From NCBI GenBank assembly GCA_015067005.1, contig SVNH01000004.1:62001-126000 (forward strand): 64,000 nucleotides of DNA, in the 5' to 3' direction. The stretch is from Ruminococcus flavefaciens. Lineage in GTDB: Bacteria; Bacillota; Clostridia; Oscillospirales; Ruminococcaceae. How positions within the stretch are numbered: the first letter of the stretch is position 1; the number at the start of each line of letters is the position of its first letter. A program made the translations under genes and the position numbers. The notes under the pieces were generated by a model, which had not been told where the DNA came from, did not search any database, and saw nothing but the letters and a program-made list of their open reading frames with translations. Shown piece by piece: positions 1 through 9,049 of the stretch.

Positions 1-38
1 CGAAACAAAAATGTTACAATAGCTGTATAAATATGTAT

Positions 39-72
39 GGGACTCTGTACCGAGGTACGGAGTCCCTTTTTT
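39..72 (+). terminator. Rho-independent terminator of an upstream plus-strand gene
   Basis: A 12-bp arm at 39-50 pairs with 55-66 around a 4-nt CGAG loop and is followed by six T residues. The T-run lies only on the plus-strand side, so it ends a transcript entering from left of the window. Confidence 0.85.
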
Positions 73-81
73 GTTGCCTTA

Positions 82-222
82 TCAGCAGCCGCATCCGCAG
101 CCGTTGTTGTTATCACAGCCGCAGCCGTTGTTGCATCCGCAGCCTGAGAAGAGAAGGATGAAGAGGAGGATAAGAAGAATGATCCACCAGCAGTTGTTAC
201 CGTCAAAACAAGAATTACACAT
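82..222 (-). CDS. Tiny Cys/Gly/Asn-rich single-span membrane protein
   Basis: A 46-residue protein: a short polar N-terminus with Cys2, Cys5 and Cys11, one hydrophobic span at about residues 12-26, then a tail of alternating Gly-Cys and Asn (GCGCNNGCGC type). The start at 222 is chosen over the longer frame because AAGGAG lies 9 nt upstream; the upstream Met has no such site. It resembles the very small high-cysteine proteins often annotated next to spore or envelope genes in Firmicutes, but I cannot assign a function. Its upstream region carries a 16-mer that is almost identical to one directly in front of sigK, which suggests mother-cell sporulation expression (inference). Confidence 0.7.
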   Translation of the reverse strand: MCNSCFDGNNCWWIILLILLFILLFSGCGCNNGCGCDNNNGCGCGC

Positions 223-250
223 AATCAAACACTCCTTAGTGTGATGTATT

Positions 251-272
251 TGAAGCGATTTCTGTCGCTTCA
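251..272. other. Inverted repeat upstream of the Cys-rich mini-protein
   Basis: TGAAGCGA at 251-258 and TCGCTTCA at 265-272 form a perfect 8-bp inverted repeat with a 6-nt loop. It lies where the minus-strand transcript of the Cys-rich gene would begin, so it could be a 5' stem-loop or an operator in the divergent region before clpC. Confidence 0.5.
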
Positions 273-287
273 TAGTACATAGTATGC
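272..287 (-). promoter_or_regulatory. Putative sporulation-type -10 element shared with sigK
   Basis: On the minus strand this reads GCATACTATG followed by TACTAT. It matches the element at 20476-20491 at 15 of 16 positions. CATACTAT is one base away from the B. subtilis sigma-E -10 consensus CATACAnT. The -35 side is weak here. Confidence 0.5.
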
Positions 288-412
288 TGGGGAGAAAAAA
301 GTGTTACAAAATTTTCCTCAGCCGTGAAATTCGACTATTATCGCATAATAATAGTGGCATAATATTGATGTACAGTAAAGGGTACAATAACAGAAGAATT
401 GGAGAAACTCAG

Positions 413-2755
413 ATGCTTAACACAGAGAAATTCACTAAGAAGTCGCTGAGGATAATCGAATCCGCGGTAGGAAGCGCCTCAGAGCTCGGACATACTTACA
501 TCGGAAGCGAGCACATACTCCTTGCAATGTCGGACGAAGGCTCATCGGAAGCGGCAGAGATACTCATTGAAAATGGTGTGGCGTATGACGATATACGCCG
601 CGAGATAATCGAGCTTGTAGGGCAGGGGAATCCCACTGCACTCAATCAGCGGTATTTTACGACCGCTGCAAAGCGAATACTCGAATCATCTTTCAAGATT
701 GCAGAGGCAGACAACAAAAAGCAAGCCTCTCCGGAGCATATACTTGCAGCAATTATCAGTGAGCCCTCAAGCAGTGCCTGCACAGTAATACGAAAAATGG
801 GCGGCGACCTTAACGGGATATGTTCCGGGCTGAATATGATCGGTTCCGACAGTGTCCGCAGGAATATGTACGAATCAATACGCCCTAAGCCGTCGCAGAT
901 GCCTAATCTTCTCAGATACGGCAAAAACCTTACTGATATTTCTGAGATAAAGAAGAATGATCCTCTCATAGGACGCGAAAAAGAAGTTGACCGCGTATTG
1001 CAGGTTCTTGCAAGAAAAACGAAGAATAATCCCTGTCTCGTAGGTGAAGCCGGAGTCGGAAAGACCGCAATAGTAGAGGGTGTGGCTGCTCTGTTTGTAC
1101 GGAATTTAGTACCCGATTCGCTGAAAAACCGCTTTATTATCGCACTTGACATTACCTCATTGCTGTCAGGTGCAAAGTACCGGGGGGATTTTGAAGAGCG
1201 AGTAAAAGCCTGCATGGAGGAAGCTGTAACAGCCGGAAATGTGATACTTTTCATCGACGAGATACACACGATAGTCGGCGCAGGTGCGGCAGAAGGTGCT
1301 ATTGATGCCGCAAATATAATGAAGCCTCAGCTTGCGCGCGGTGAATTGCAGATAATCGGCGCTACCACATTTGATGAATACCGTAAAACAATAGAAAAAG
1401 ACTCCGCGCTTGAGAGACGTTTTCAGCCGGTGTATGTCACTGAACCTGAAGCGGAAGGGTGTATCGGCATAATCAAGGGACTGCGGAAGAGCTACGAGAA
1501 GTACCATAATGTAGAGATAAGCGACGAAGTGATCGAGCTTGCAGTAAATATGTCAATGCGTTATATTTCTGACCGTTTTCTGCCGGATAAGGCGATAGAT
1601 GTCATAGACGAAGCCTGCGCGAGAGCGAAGATTTGCCGGAATACAGGCTTATGCTACAAGGATACGAAATACATCCGCCTTGCGCAAATGGGGATAGGTC
1701 TGCGTGATGTCGGGAAGTATATAGACAAAAATGTACCTGTCAGCGTTTCTCCAGCGGATATTATGGCGGTTATCTCGATGAAGACCGGTATTCCTCTGGA
1801 CAGGATAACCAACGAGGAAGCAGATCAGTTGAGCCAGCTAAAGGAGCGTCTCTCAGAAAGAGTTGTGGGGCATTCATATGCAGTGGACAAGATCTCAAAT
1901 GCGATAGTACGCGCAAAATCAGGTCTGCGTGACAGCAGCCGTCCGACAGCTTCGTTCATGTTTGCAGGTCCGACCGGAGTCGGAAAAACAGAGCTTGCAA
2001 AAGCACTTGCAGACTGCCTTTTCAACACTGAAAGCAGTCTTATAAGAGTGGATATGTCGGAATACATGGAGAAGCACTCAGTCTCGAAGCTTATCGGAGC
2101 ACCTCCCGGGTATGCAGGCTACGATGACAGCAGCATGACGCTCTGTGAGAAAGTCCGCCGCAATCCCTATTCGCTGATATTATTTGATGAGATCGAGAAG
2201 GCTGATCCTGAGGTCTTAAACATAATGCTCCAGATACTCGATGAAGGCGTTCTGACTGATTCTTCGATGAGGCGTATCAGCTTCCGAAGCTGCATAATCA
2301 TCATGACCTCAAACGTAGGTGCAGAGCAGCTTACGCGCCGCACATCCGTTGGATTCTCCTCTGGCGATAGTGCTAAGGACGATGAGCGTGTGCTTGAAAG
2401 TATAAGACAGCATTTCGTACCCGAACTCCTTAACCGCATAGACGAGATAATAGTATTCGGCAGACTTGAAAAGCAGGACTTAATGAAGATCAGCAGGATA
2501 GCGCTCGATAACCTCAGTAAGAGGGCGGATAGCATCGGCATAAGACTTAGTTATTCGCCAGAGGTGATAGAAGCGGTCGCAGCCGCCAGTGAGACCGATA
2601 AATATGGCGCAAGACCTATCAAGCGCCGAGTTACGGAGCTTATCGAGAATGAACTTGCACAGATGATCGTTGATTCAAGCGTTACGAGCGGCGAGCAGCT
2701 GAGGGTTGAAATGACTGATGACCGCATAAGCTTCACGAAGGGAGTGGTAGTATAA
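413..2755 (+). CDS. clpC: ClpC-like AAA+ unfoldase with shortened middle region
   Basis: A 780-aa Hsp100 ATPase that unfolds substrates, normally for ClpP. Order: two Clp-N repeats (residues about 1-145), AAA-1 with Walker A GEAGVGKT at 211-218 and Walker B ILFIDE at about 278, then AAA-2 with GPTGVGKT and ILFDEIEKA, and a C-terminal D2-small domain. The pore-loop region GAPPGYAGY is present. I start at 413 because GGAG lies 8 nt upstream and the Clp-N domain begins there; the longer frame adds 43 unrelated residues. The coiled middle segment with the UVR motif, usual in ClpC between the two ATPase modules, is replaced by a short unrelated stretch (roughly [12 protein letters not shown] to NVPVSVSP). 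No CtsR box is seen upstream. Confidence 0.9.
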   Translation: MLNTEKFTKKSLRIIESAVGSASELGHTYIGSEHILLAMSDEGSSEAAEILIENGVAYDDIRREIIELVGQGNPTALNQRYFTTAAKRILESSFKIAEADNKKQASPEHILAAIISEPSSSACTVIRKMGGDLNGICSGLNMIGSDSVRRNMYESIRPKPSQMPNLLRYGKNLTDISEIKKNDPLIGREKEVDRVLQVLARKTKNNPCLVGEAGVGKTAIVEGVAALFVRNLVPDSLKNRFIIALDITSLLSGAKYRGDFEERVKACMEEAVTAGNVILFIDEIHTIVGAGAAEGAIDAANIMKPQLARGELQIIGATTFDEYRKTIEKDSALERRFQPVYVTEPEAEGCIGIIKGLRKSYEKYHNVEISDEVIELAVNMSMRYISDRFLPDKAIDVIDEACARAKICRNTGLCYKDTKYIRLAQMGIGLRDVGKYIDKNVPVSVSPADIMAVISMKTGIPLDRITNEEADQLSQLKERLSERVVGHSYAVDKISNAIVRAKSGLRDSSRPTASFMFAGPTGVGKTELAKALADCLFNTESSLIRVDMSEYMEKHSVSKLIGAPPGYAGYDDSSMTLCEKVRRNPYSLILFDEIEKADPEVLNIMLQILDEGVLTDSSMRRISFRSCIIIMTSNVGAEQLTRRTSVGFSSGDSAKDDERVLESIRQHFVPELLNRIDEIIVFGRLEKQDLMKISRIALDNLSKRADSIGIRLSYSPEVIEAVAAASETDKYGARPIKRRVTELIENELAQMIVDSSVTSGEQLRVEMTDDRISFTKGVVV

Positions 2756-2802
2756 AAGCGGTAGGCAAAGGGGAGTTCCCTTTGGCGGAATCGTGGCAAA
2801 AA

Positions 2803-2843
2803 TTACCGAGCCCGTGGTTTGAGGCTCGGTAACCCGCTTTTTC
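2803..2843 (+). terminator. Terminator after clpC
   Basis: TTACCGAGCC at 2803-2812 pairs with GGCTCGGTAA at 2823-2832. An imperfect T-run follows after five bases (2838-2842), so it is probably a modest terminator between the convergent clpC and radical SAM genes. Confidence 0.6.
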
Positions 2844-2875
2844 TGTTAAGGTGAGCCGACTTAATGTACCGCTAA

Positions 2876-3778
2876 TTACAGACCGGAAAAGTCAAAATCC
2901 GGGACGTATTCCTCGGAAGCCGACCTCTTTTCCTGAGTATAGCCTTCTATACCGAGTGCAGCAGCGTGATCTGCAACGCTGTTGTACTCCATTTTTGTTA
3001 CACGGCGCTTCAGTTCCGGGTAATCGTCACTGATGAAGCTAAAAGGCGTATACTGGTTCATAATACTCACAAGACGCGAATCAGACGGAGTATTTTCCGC
3101 TATCCAGTCGATTATATTCATAGAATCATGGCGATGCGAGGGGAGTACAAGATGACGTATCACAGTACCTTTCAGCAGTCCGCCTTCATCATTGAACGTC
3201 AGTTTACCGACCTGTTCAATCATTTTTAGGACTGCTGACGAAGCGTAAGAGAAATAATCAGGTGCATCGCAGTACCTTGCCGAAACTTCGGGCGAGAAGT
3301 ATTTGAGGTCAGGCAGATAAATGTCGATATAGCCGTTGAGCATGGAGAGCGTATCAGGGAGCTCATATCCGCCGGAGTTATAAACTACCGGGATATTCAG
3401 CCTGTGCTTAACGAGGTCGAGCGCATTTATAATAACAGGTACAAAATGAGTAGGTGTGACGAGTTCGATATTATCAGCGCCTTTATCGGCAAGACTGAGA
3501 AATACATCAGCAAGACGCTCGGTTGTAAGCGGCTTTCCGTGCATAAGATTGCTTATAGAGTTGTTCTGGCAGAAGCAGCAATGCAGACTGCATCCTGAAA
3601 AAAATACCGTACCTGCGCCGTTTTTGTAAGAAATACACGGCTCCTCCCACATATGAAGGTAAGCCTTTGCAGCGTGAACTGTACTGCTCTCTCCGCAGCA
3701 GCCTGCTCCGGAAGTACGGTCAGCACCGCACATTCTCGGACATAGCCGGCAGTTTCTGAAAATTGAATCTGTATCCAT
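2876..3778 (-). CDS. PflX-type radical SAM protein (COG1313)
   Basis: A 300-aa radical SAM protein of the group named after pyruvate formate-lyase activating enzyme. The N-terminus has a cysteine cluster (CRLCPRMCG, then CCG), and the SAM cluster motif is C63-x3-C67-x2-C70 in GCSLHCCFCQN. The start at 3778 gives the usual family N-terminus and has AAAGGTG upstream; the longer frame reads through the promoter. Its substrate protein is unknown and no glycyl-radical enzyme is adjacent. It stands alone, convergent with clpC, behind its own promoter. Confidence 0.85.
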   Translation of the reverse strand: MDTDSIFRNCRLCPRMCGADRTSGAGCCGESSTVHAAKAYLHMWEEPCISYKNGAGTVFFSGCSLHCCFCQNNSISNLMHGKPLTTERLADVFLSLADKGADNIELVTPTHFVPVIINALDLVKHRLNIPVVYNSGGYELPDTLSMLNGYIDIYLPDLKYFSPEVSARYCDAPDYFSYASSAVLKMIEQVGKLTFNDEGGLLKGTVIRHLVLPSHRHDSMNIIDWIAENTPSDSRLVSIMNQYTPFSFISDDYPELKRRVTKMEYNSVADHAAALGIEGYTQEKRSASEEYVPDFDFSGL

Positions 3779-3807
3779 GATAGCACCTTTTCGATAAATA
3801 TAGTACA

Positions 3808-3836
3808 ATTGTATCACAAATCGTGGCAAATTGCAA
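3808..3836 (-). promoter_or_regulatory. Promoter of the PflX-type gene
   Basis: On the minus strand: -35 TTGCAA (3836-3831), 17-nt spacer, -10 TACAAT (3813-3808). It lies about 30 nt before the start codon. Confidence 0.65.
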
Positions 3837-3845
3837 TAAACACCC

Positions 3846-3874
3846 TTGAAAAAACGTCCGGAATATGTTAATAT
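3846..3874 (+). promoter_or_regulatory. Promoter of the SGNH hydrolase gene
   Basis: -35 TTGAAA (3846-3851), 17-nt spacer, -10 TAATAT (3869-3874). It is divergent from, and abuts, the promoter of the radical SAM gene. Confidence 0.6.
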
Positions 3875-3920
3875 AAAGAAAACGGCAGACAATAGGCGGT
3901 CTGCGGAATGGAGTTTATAC

Positions 3921-4949
3921 ATGAAAAGGAAGATCACAGCGGCTCTGTGTGCCGGAGTAATGGCGTCAGGAGCCATCGCTTCATCGGCTGCGATTACTGG
4001 AAGTGCAGAGCAGTCACAGCGTAAGATAAAGATAATGCCGGTAGGCGATTCAATAACCGACGGCTACTGGGAACAGGGCGGCTATCGTAAATATATGAGC
4101 TATACTCTGTCTCAGAATGGCATTACAGATATTGACATAGTAGGACCTAAAGGCAGCGATTCTGAGACCTTTGAATACAATGGGCAAGAGGTCGTATATG
4201 ACGGCAACTATGCCGGTTACAGCGGATATGCGATACAGCAGATGTCAGGGACTGAGGCTCGTCAGGGAATACTTGAAACGCTTATGTCCGGCGAATATAT
4301 CAGTACATTCAAGCCGGACATCGTTCTGTTACAGATTGGCACAAATGATATAATCAGCAATTACAACGAAGGTATTACCGACAGACTTGAGAACCTGATA
4401 AACTACATACTTGATGAGGGCACAGCCGGAGAGACAGTATTCGTGACAACGATACCTGATATGGATACAGCCGTTGTGTCCGAATGGTTCTGGTCATACG
4501 GTGAAAAGAAGTGGAACAGCACTCCGGAGGAATTTTCAGCACTGATACAAAGCTGTATTGACAGCTATAACTCGTCAATTAAGCAATTGGCTGCGAAGAT
4601 GCAGTCAGAGGGGAAAAACGTCAGATTTGCCGACATACACAGCGTTGTCGACATGAAAGATGACCTCTACGACGGAGTTCATCCCAACGAGAGCGGATAT
4701 GAGAAAATGGGCAGATACTGGGCAGGAGTGCTCGAAGAATTTCTCGGCAATGAGACAGATACTACCGGACCGGTTGAGATCCCGCAGGAAGAGTACAGTA
4801 TCGCAGATCTTGTAACACTTGGAAATTTCGTGCTCGGCAGATATTCCGAAAACATTGATTTAGCATGGAAACGGCTTGATCTCGACAAAAACAATGTCCT
4901 CAACGGCTATGACTGCATATTAATGAGAAGAAAGCTCTTCTCAAAGTGA
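3921..4949 (+). CDS. Secreted SGNH/GDSL hydrolase with degenerate dockerin
   Basis: A 342-aa exported esterase-like enzyme. A signal peptide (MKRK followed by an Ala-rich core, residues 1-29) precedes a GDSL-family domain: block I GDSITDG with Ser44, block III GTND at 140-143, and block V D251-x-x-H254. Such domains commonly deacetylate or de-esterify plant polysaccharides; the substrate here is not determined. Residues about 292-341 form a dockerin-like module: the second repeat has a canonical calcium loop (D320, D322, N324, D331), while the first keeps IADLVTL and the helix but has lost its acidic loop. The start at 3921 has GGAG 7 nt upstream. A dockerin implies attachment to a cohesin scaffold, possibly a cellulosome. 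Confidence 0.85.
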   Translation: MKRKITAALCAGVMASGAIASSAAITGSAEQSQRKIKIMPVGDSITDGYWEQGGYRKYMSYTLSQNGITDIDIVGPKGSDSETFEYNGQEVVYDGNYAGYSGYAIQQMSGTEARQGILETLMSGEYISTFKPDIVLLQIGTNDIISNYNEGITDRLENLINYILDEGTAGETVFVTTIPDMDTAVVSEWFWSYGEKKWNSTPEEFSALIQSCIDSYNSSIKQLAAKMQSEGKNVRFADIHSVVDMKDDLYDGVHPNESGYEKMGRYWAGVLEEFLGNETDTTGPVEIPQEEYSIADLVTLGNFVLGRYSENIDLAWKRLDLDKNNVLNGYDCILMRRKLFSK

Positions 4950-4973
4950 CATATTTATCAGCAGCTGCTTCGC

Positions 4974-5002
4974 TTGACAATATTTACGTATTATGGTATA
5001 AT
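4974..5002 (+). promoter_or_regulatory. Strong promoter of the aro operon
   Basis: -35 TTGACA (4974-4979), exactly 17 nt, -10 TATAAT (4997-5002) preceded by TGG (extended -10). Both hexamers are perfect consensus. Confidence 0.85.
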
Positions 5003-5084
5003 TAATTGGTTAATGTAAAATTCATCTGAATGTAGCAGTAACAGCGTACATTCGATCGTATGACCTTATCTGCGGAGGTTTTCC

Positions 5085-6128
5085 ATGAAAAGAATCAGAA
5101 TCAATACAACACAGCCATATGATGTTGTCATAGAGCGCGGAAGCCTTAAAAAGTGCGGTGAATACGTTGCTTCGATAACATCCTCAAGGACAGCTGCTAT
5201 AATCACTGACGATGTCGTTGAAAAGCTGTATCTCGGCGATGTCAGGAGATCGCTCGAAGAAAACGGATTCAAATGCACTTCTTATGTCTTTCCCAACGGT
5301 GAGCAGTCCAAGAGTATCGAAAATCTGAGCAAGATATATGATTTTCTCTGCGAAAGCGAGATCACGCGAAGTGACATAATCATTGCTCTCGGCGGAGGAG
5401 TTGTCGGCGATATCAGCGGATTTGCCGCTGCTTCATACCTCAGGGGCGTTGACTATGTCCAGATTCCTACAACTCTGCTTGCACAGGTGGATTCCTCGGT
5501 GGGCGGCAAGACTGCTATCGACATTCCTGGCGGCAAAAATCTTGTCGGCGCGTTCAAGCAGCCGAGTATAGTTATCTCGGACAGTGACACATTGAAGACA
5601 CTTCCGCCGGAAACCCTTGCAGACGGTATGGGAGAGGTCATAAAGTACGGCATGATACGCGATGAAGCGTTATTTGAACTGCTTGAGAAGTATGATCTCG
5701 AAACCTGTGACAATATCATGGACGAGATCGTTGCAAACTGCGTGGACATCAAGCGAGTTGTTGTTGAGCATGATACACTGGATAAGGGTGAGCGTATGAT
5801 TCTTAATTTCGGACACACTCTCGGTCATGCGCTTGAAGGCTGGCATCACTATACAGGTTACACTCACGGAATGGGGGTAGCTGCCGGTATGTGCATTATA
5901 ACAGAAAAGCTTGCATCACCGGAGATCGCAGAACGTCTCAAAAGCTGCGTTCAGAGATATAAACTCCCGACCGGTACCGATATACCGATGAGTGAACTGC
6001 TTCCGTTCTGTTCCAAGGACAAGAAACGTGAATCAGGCAGCATTAATTACATAATCTGCAAAACTATTGGCAATGCCGAGATCGTTAAAGTGGCAGTTCC
6101 TGAATTTGCACGTCTCATGGAGGGCTGA
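5085..6128 (+). CDS. aroB: 3-dehydroquinate synthase
   Basis: A 347-aa cytoplasmic enzyme that converts DAHP to 3-dehydroquinate, the second step of the shikimate pathway, using NAD and a divalent metal. Visible motifs: GEQSKS, the NAD-binding GGGVVGDISGF, PTTLLAQVDSSVGGKTAID, and metal-ligand regions GEVIKYG, NFGHTLGHALE and THGMGVAAGM. Length is normal. The start at 5085 has GCGGAGG 8 nt upstream. It is first in an operon with aroA (2-nt gap), aroC and a DUF4364 gene. Confidence 0.97.
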   Translation: MKRIRINTTQPYDVVIERGSLKKCGEYVASITSSRTAAIITDDVVEKLYLGDVRRSLEENGFKCTSYVFPNGEQSKSIENLSKIYDFLCESEITRSDIIIALGGGVVGDISGFAAASYLRGVDYVQIPTTLLAQVDSSVGGKTAIDIPGGKNLVGAFKQPSIVISDSDTLKTLPPETLADGMGEVIKYGMIRDEALFELLEKYDLETCDNIMDEIVANCVDIKRVVVEHDTLDKGERMILNFGHTLGHALEGWHHYTGYTHGMGVAAGMCIITEKLASPEIAERLKSCVQRYKLPTGTDIPMSELLPFCSKDKKRESGSINYIICKTIGNAEIVKVAVPEFARLMEG

Positions 6129-6130
6129 TC

Positions 6131-7357
6131 GTGGATATAAAAATTACACCTTCTTTGCTCAAGGGAGCGGTTAATATTCCGGCTTCAAAGAGCTGTGCCC
6201 ATAGAGTTATTATAAGTGCGGCGCTTGCAGGCGGAAAATCTGTTATAACAGGCGTTACGATGTCCAAGGATATTGACGCTACAATGAACGCGATGTCTGC
6301 TTTAGGAGCTTCATTCAGCGTTCACGGCGAAACGATAACAGTAGAGGGCATTGAAGTTCCAACAACAAAGGCAGTTATCGACTGCAACGAAAGCGGCTCG
6401 ACACTCCGTTTTATAATGCCTATCGCAGCTGCGCTCGGAACCGATTCTGAATTTAATGGACGCGGCAGACTTCCTCAGCGTCCGATAGACATATACAAGC
6501 GCGAACTCGGCAAAAACGGCGTAAAATTCGTTACAGCCGAGATGCCGTACAGACTGCGCGGAAAGCTTAAAGGCGGCAGGTACGAGATAGAGGGCAATGT
6601 CTCTTCACAGTTCGTTACAGGGCTCCTCTTTGCACTTCCGCTGATTGAGGAGGATTCTGAGATCGTGCTGACATCTCATCTTGAATCCGCGCCTTATGTT
6701 GATATAACTATCGACATCCTCAGCCGCTTCGGCATTGTAATTGACCGTACTGAAAACGGATTCTTCATAAAGGGCGGTCAGCAGTACCGCGCACATGATG
6801 AGAAAATAGAGGGGGATTACTCTCAGGCAGCATTTTTCTGCGTTGCAAATGCACTTGGCAGTGATGTTGAACTCGGTAACCTCTTTCCTGAAAGCGTACA
6901 GGGTGATAAAAGGATATTCGATATAGTCAGCGAAGCTTGTGAAAATGGGAGGATAACTTCCTTTAAGGCTGATTGTTCGGATATACCGGATCTTGTACCT
7001 ATACTCTCGGTGTTCGGCGCGTTCGGTACCGGCGAATCAGTGATATTCAACGCTGAAAGACTTCGCATCAAAGAAAGCGACCGTCTTGCAACAACAGCCG
7101 CAATGCTTAATGAACTCGGCGGCGATGTAACAGTCACCGATGATGGACTTATAATCCGTCCTACCGGTAATATGCACGGAGGTGTAGTTGACGGCGCAGG
7201 GGATCACAGAATAGTAATGGCAGCAGCGATCGCAGCAACGCGTACATCCGGCGAGGTCATGATAAAAGGTGCAGAAGCTGCTGAAAAATCATATCCCGAT
7301 TTTTTCAAGGATTATTCAAAACTCGGAGGTAGCATAAATGTCATCCATCTGGAATAA
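6131..7357 (+). CDS. aroA: 3-phosphoshikimate 1-carboxyvinyltransferase (EPSP synthase)
   Basis: A 408-aa enzyme joining phosphoenolpyruvate and shikimate-3-phosphate to EPSP. Family motifs are present: PASKSCAHR near the N-terminus, NESGSTLRFI, GRGRLPQRPI, EGNVSSQFVTGLL, DYSQAAFF and RIKESDRL. It begins with GTG; GGAGGG at the end of aroB is correctly spaced. The 3' end overlaps aroC by 20 nt, so the two are probably translationally coupled. Confidence 0.96.
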   Translation: MDIKITPSLLKGAVNIPASKSCAHRVIISAALAGGKSVITGVTMSKDIDATMNAMSALGASFSVHGETITVEGIEVPTTKAVIDCNESGSTLRFIMPIAAALGTDSEFNGRGRLPQRPIDIYKRELGKNGVKFVTAEMPYRLRGKLKGGRYEIEGNVSSQFVTGLLFALPLIEEDSEIVLTSHLESAPYVDITIDILSRFGIVIDRTENGFFIKGGQQYRAHDEKIEGDYSQAAFFCVANALGSDVELGNLFPESVQGDKRIFDIVSEACENGRITSFKADCSDIPDLVPILSVFGAFGTGESVIFNAERLRIKESDRLATTAAMLNELGGDVTVTDDGLIIRPTGNMHGGVVDGAGDHRIVMAAAIAATRTSGEVMIKGAEAAEKSYPDFFKDYSKLGGSINVIHLE

Positions 7358-8375
7358 CAGGATCTCAATATCAATTTTCGGCGAGTCTAACGGACCCGCT
7401 ATTGGTGTTACGGTCGATAATCTGCCTTCCGGAGAATACATTGATACCGAAGCACTTGCCCGTTTTATGGCGCGCAGGAACATCGGCAGAAACAAGGTCC
7501 GTGAGAACGTTATGCCGCACGTTATGTCCGGCATATACAACGACAGGACGACTGGCACACCGTTGTGTGCTTTTATACAGAATGTATCTGTAAAAGCTCC
7601 GCAGCACTCAAATCTCGACAGACTTTCACGTACCGGTCATGCTGATTATACGGGCGCTGTACGTTACCGTGGAATAAATGATTTTCGTGATGAGGGACAC
7701 TTCACCGACAGACTGACTATACCGCTTTGCTTTGCAGGAGCTATATGTGCTCAGATCCTCGAAAGACGCGGGATTTATACCGGTGCTCATGTTCTGAGTA
7801 TCCATAGCATCAAGGATAATCCCTTTGATCCGGTAAATATTACGCGTGACGGTGTCAAGAGTATCAGGGATAAGGATTTTCCGGTCATCAACGACCGCCG
7901 CGGCTGGCTCATGCAGGATGACATATACAAAGCAAAAGAAGCCGGGGAATCGCTCGGAGGTGTCATCGAGTGTGCGTCCGTAAACGTTCCGGCAGGCGTA
8001 GGTGCACCGATATTCGATGGTCTCAAGAATAACATTGCTCAGCTTATTTTCGGTATTCCGGGAGTTACCGGTCTTGAATTCGGCATAGGCTTCCGTTCGG
8101 CACGTATGGTCGGAAGCCAGAACAATGATGAGTTCTACGTCAGTGATCGCGGATATGTACTCTCAAAGACCAACAATCACGGCGGTATAATCGGCGGAAT
8201 ATCGTCCGGTATGCCTATAACTCTGAATGTAGCGGTCAAGCCGACTGTCACAAACCTTGACAGCGGTGAGGAAATACAGGAGACCTGTACAGTGCCTTCG
8301 ACAGTCGCAAGCGTTGAAGCGGCAGTAAACATCGCACTTCTTTCACACATGATAGATTATCCGAATTTCTGTTAA
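7338..8375 (+). CDS. aroC: Chorismate synthase, divergent
   Basis: 345 aa, by position and overall fold the enzyme that eliminates phosphate from EPSP to give chorismate with reduced FMN. The start at 7338 has GGAGG 8 nt upstream. It keeps IFGES.G, GHADYTGAVRY, GGIIGGISSGMPI and the general length, but several near-invariant features differ: GESHG reads GESNG (the N-terminal catalytic His), RPGHAD reads RTGHAD, the arginine-rich ARR..PG....R.E.D segment is altered, and the C-terminal HDPC.VPRA block reads QETCTVPST. Either function is kept by an unusual variant, or this copy is degenerate and another aroC exists. The family call is firm; full activity is uncertain. Confidence 0.9.
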   Translation: MSSIWNNRISISIFGESNGPAIGVTVDNLPSGEYIDTEALARFMARRNIGRNKVRENVMPHVMSGIYNDRTTGTPLCAFIQNVSVKAPQHSNLDRLSRTGHADYTGAVRYRGINDFRDEGHFTDRLTIPLCFAGAICAQILERRGIYTGAHVLSIHSIKDNPFDPVNITRDGVKSIRDKDFPVINDRRGWLMQDDIYKAKEAGESLGGVIECASVNVPAGVGAPIFDGLKNNIAQLIFGIPGVTGLEFGIGFRSARMVGSQNNDEFYVSDRGYVLSKTNNHGGIIGGISSGMPITLNVAVKPTVTNLDSGEEIQETCTVPSTVASVEAAVNIALLSHMIDYPNFC

Positions 8376-8384
8376 GGAGTTCAT

Positions 8385-8978
8385 ATGCAGGAAGAAAATA
8401 TAAAAAAAATGGCAGCCTTTGCCGATACGGAGATAAAGGACGTTCCCACGCTCAATATACTTCTTTGTTATCTGCTGTATAAGATTGCAAAGCCTGTTGA
8501 GACCGAGCAGCTGTATGAGATAGCTATCGGAACCGGAATCGTAAACTATTTCTATTATCAGGATTCGATCGACTATCTGTTGAAAAACGGTCTTATTTCG
8601 CTTGATAAGGACGAAAGCGGTCTTGAAGTCTATGTACTCCAGCCGAAGGGCAGGGAATGTGCGCGTGAGTTAAAGACATATGCGCCGAAGTCTTACAGGG
8701 ATAAGCTTGTGCTTGCTGCACTGAGGTATTTTGCCCGCAGAAAGGCTGAACAGGAATTAAAGATCGAATACATAAAGGTCGAAAACGGATATTATGTACA
8801 TATAAGATGTCTCGATGTAAGCTGCGATCTCATGGATATGAAGCTTTATGCACCTGACCTCGCACAGGCAAAAATGATAGGGGAGCGCGTACTCCTGAAT
8901 CCAGCCGGATTCTATGGAAAAGTGGTCGAGCTTGCTCTCTCGAACGAAGAGCCGCCCTATGATCTCAGCGACAATTAG
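8385..8978 (+). CDS. DUF4364 family protein
   Basis: A 197-aa cytoplasmic protein matching the Firmicutes DUF4364 family by its N-terminal part (LNILLCYLLYKIAKPVETEQLYEIAI, split by a turn) and by YYQDSIDYLLKNGLI, which looks like a winged-helix fold. A DNA-binding role is plausible but unproven. AAGGAG precedes the ATG by 5 nt. It follows aroC by 9 nt and is the last gene before the terminator. Confidence 0.8.
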   Translation: MQEENIKKMAAFADTEIKDVPTLNILLCYLLYKIAKPVETEQLYEIAIGTGIVNYFYYQDSIDYLLKNGLISLDKDESGLEVYVLQPKGRECARELKTYAPKSYRDKLVLAALRYFARRKAEQELKIEYIKVENGYYVHIRCLDVSCDLMDMKLYAPDLAQAKMIGERVLLNPAGFYGKVVELALSNEEPPYDLSDN

Positions 8979-8984
8979 TAAAAT

Positions 8985-9010
8985 AAAAAGACTCCTTTCG
9001 GAGTCTTTTT
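8985..9010. terminator. Terminator of the aro operon (copy 1)
   Basis: AAAAAGACTCC, loop TTTC, GGAGTCTTTTT: a perfect bidirectional hairpin with A- and T-rich flanks. The same hairpin core recurs at 9161-9187. Confidence 0.85.
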
Positions 9011-9049
9011 AGCTTGTTGAAAAAGTCGAATTATACATAAAAAGCAGCA

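Noticed and set aside
646-1507. Two long minus-strand reading frames inside clpC
   Set aside because: They overlap conserved ATPase motifs on the other strand, have no recognisable protein features, and are antisense shadows.
2851-3598. Plus-strand frames across the PflX-type radical SAM gene
   Set aside because: The minus-strand protein has complete family motifs; these frames carry none.
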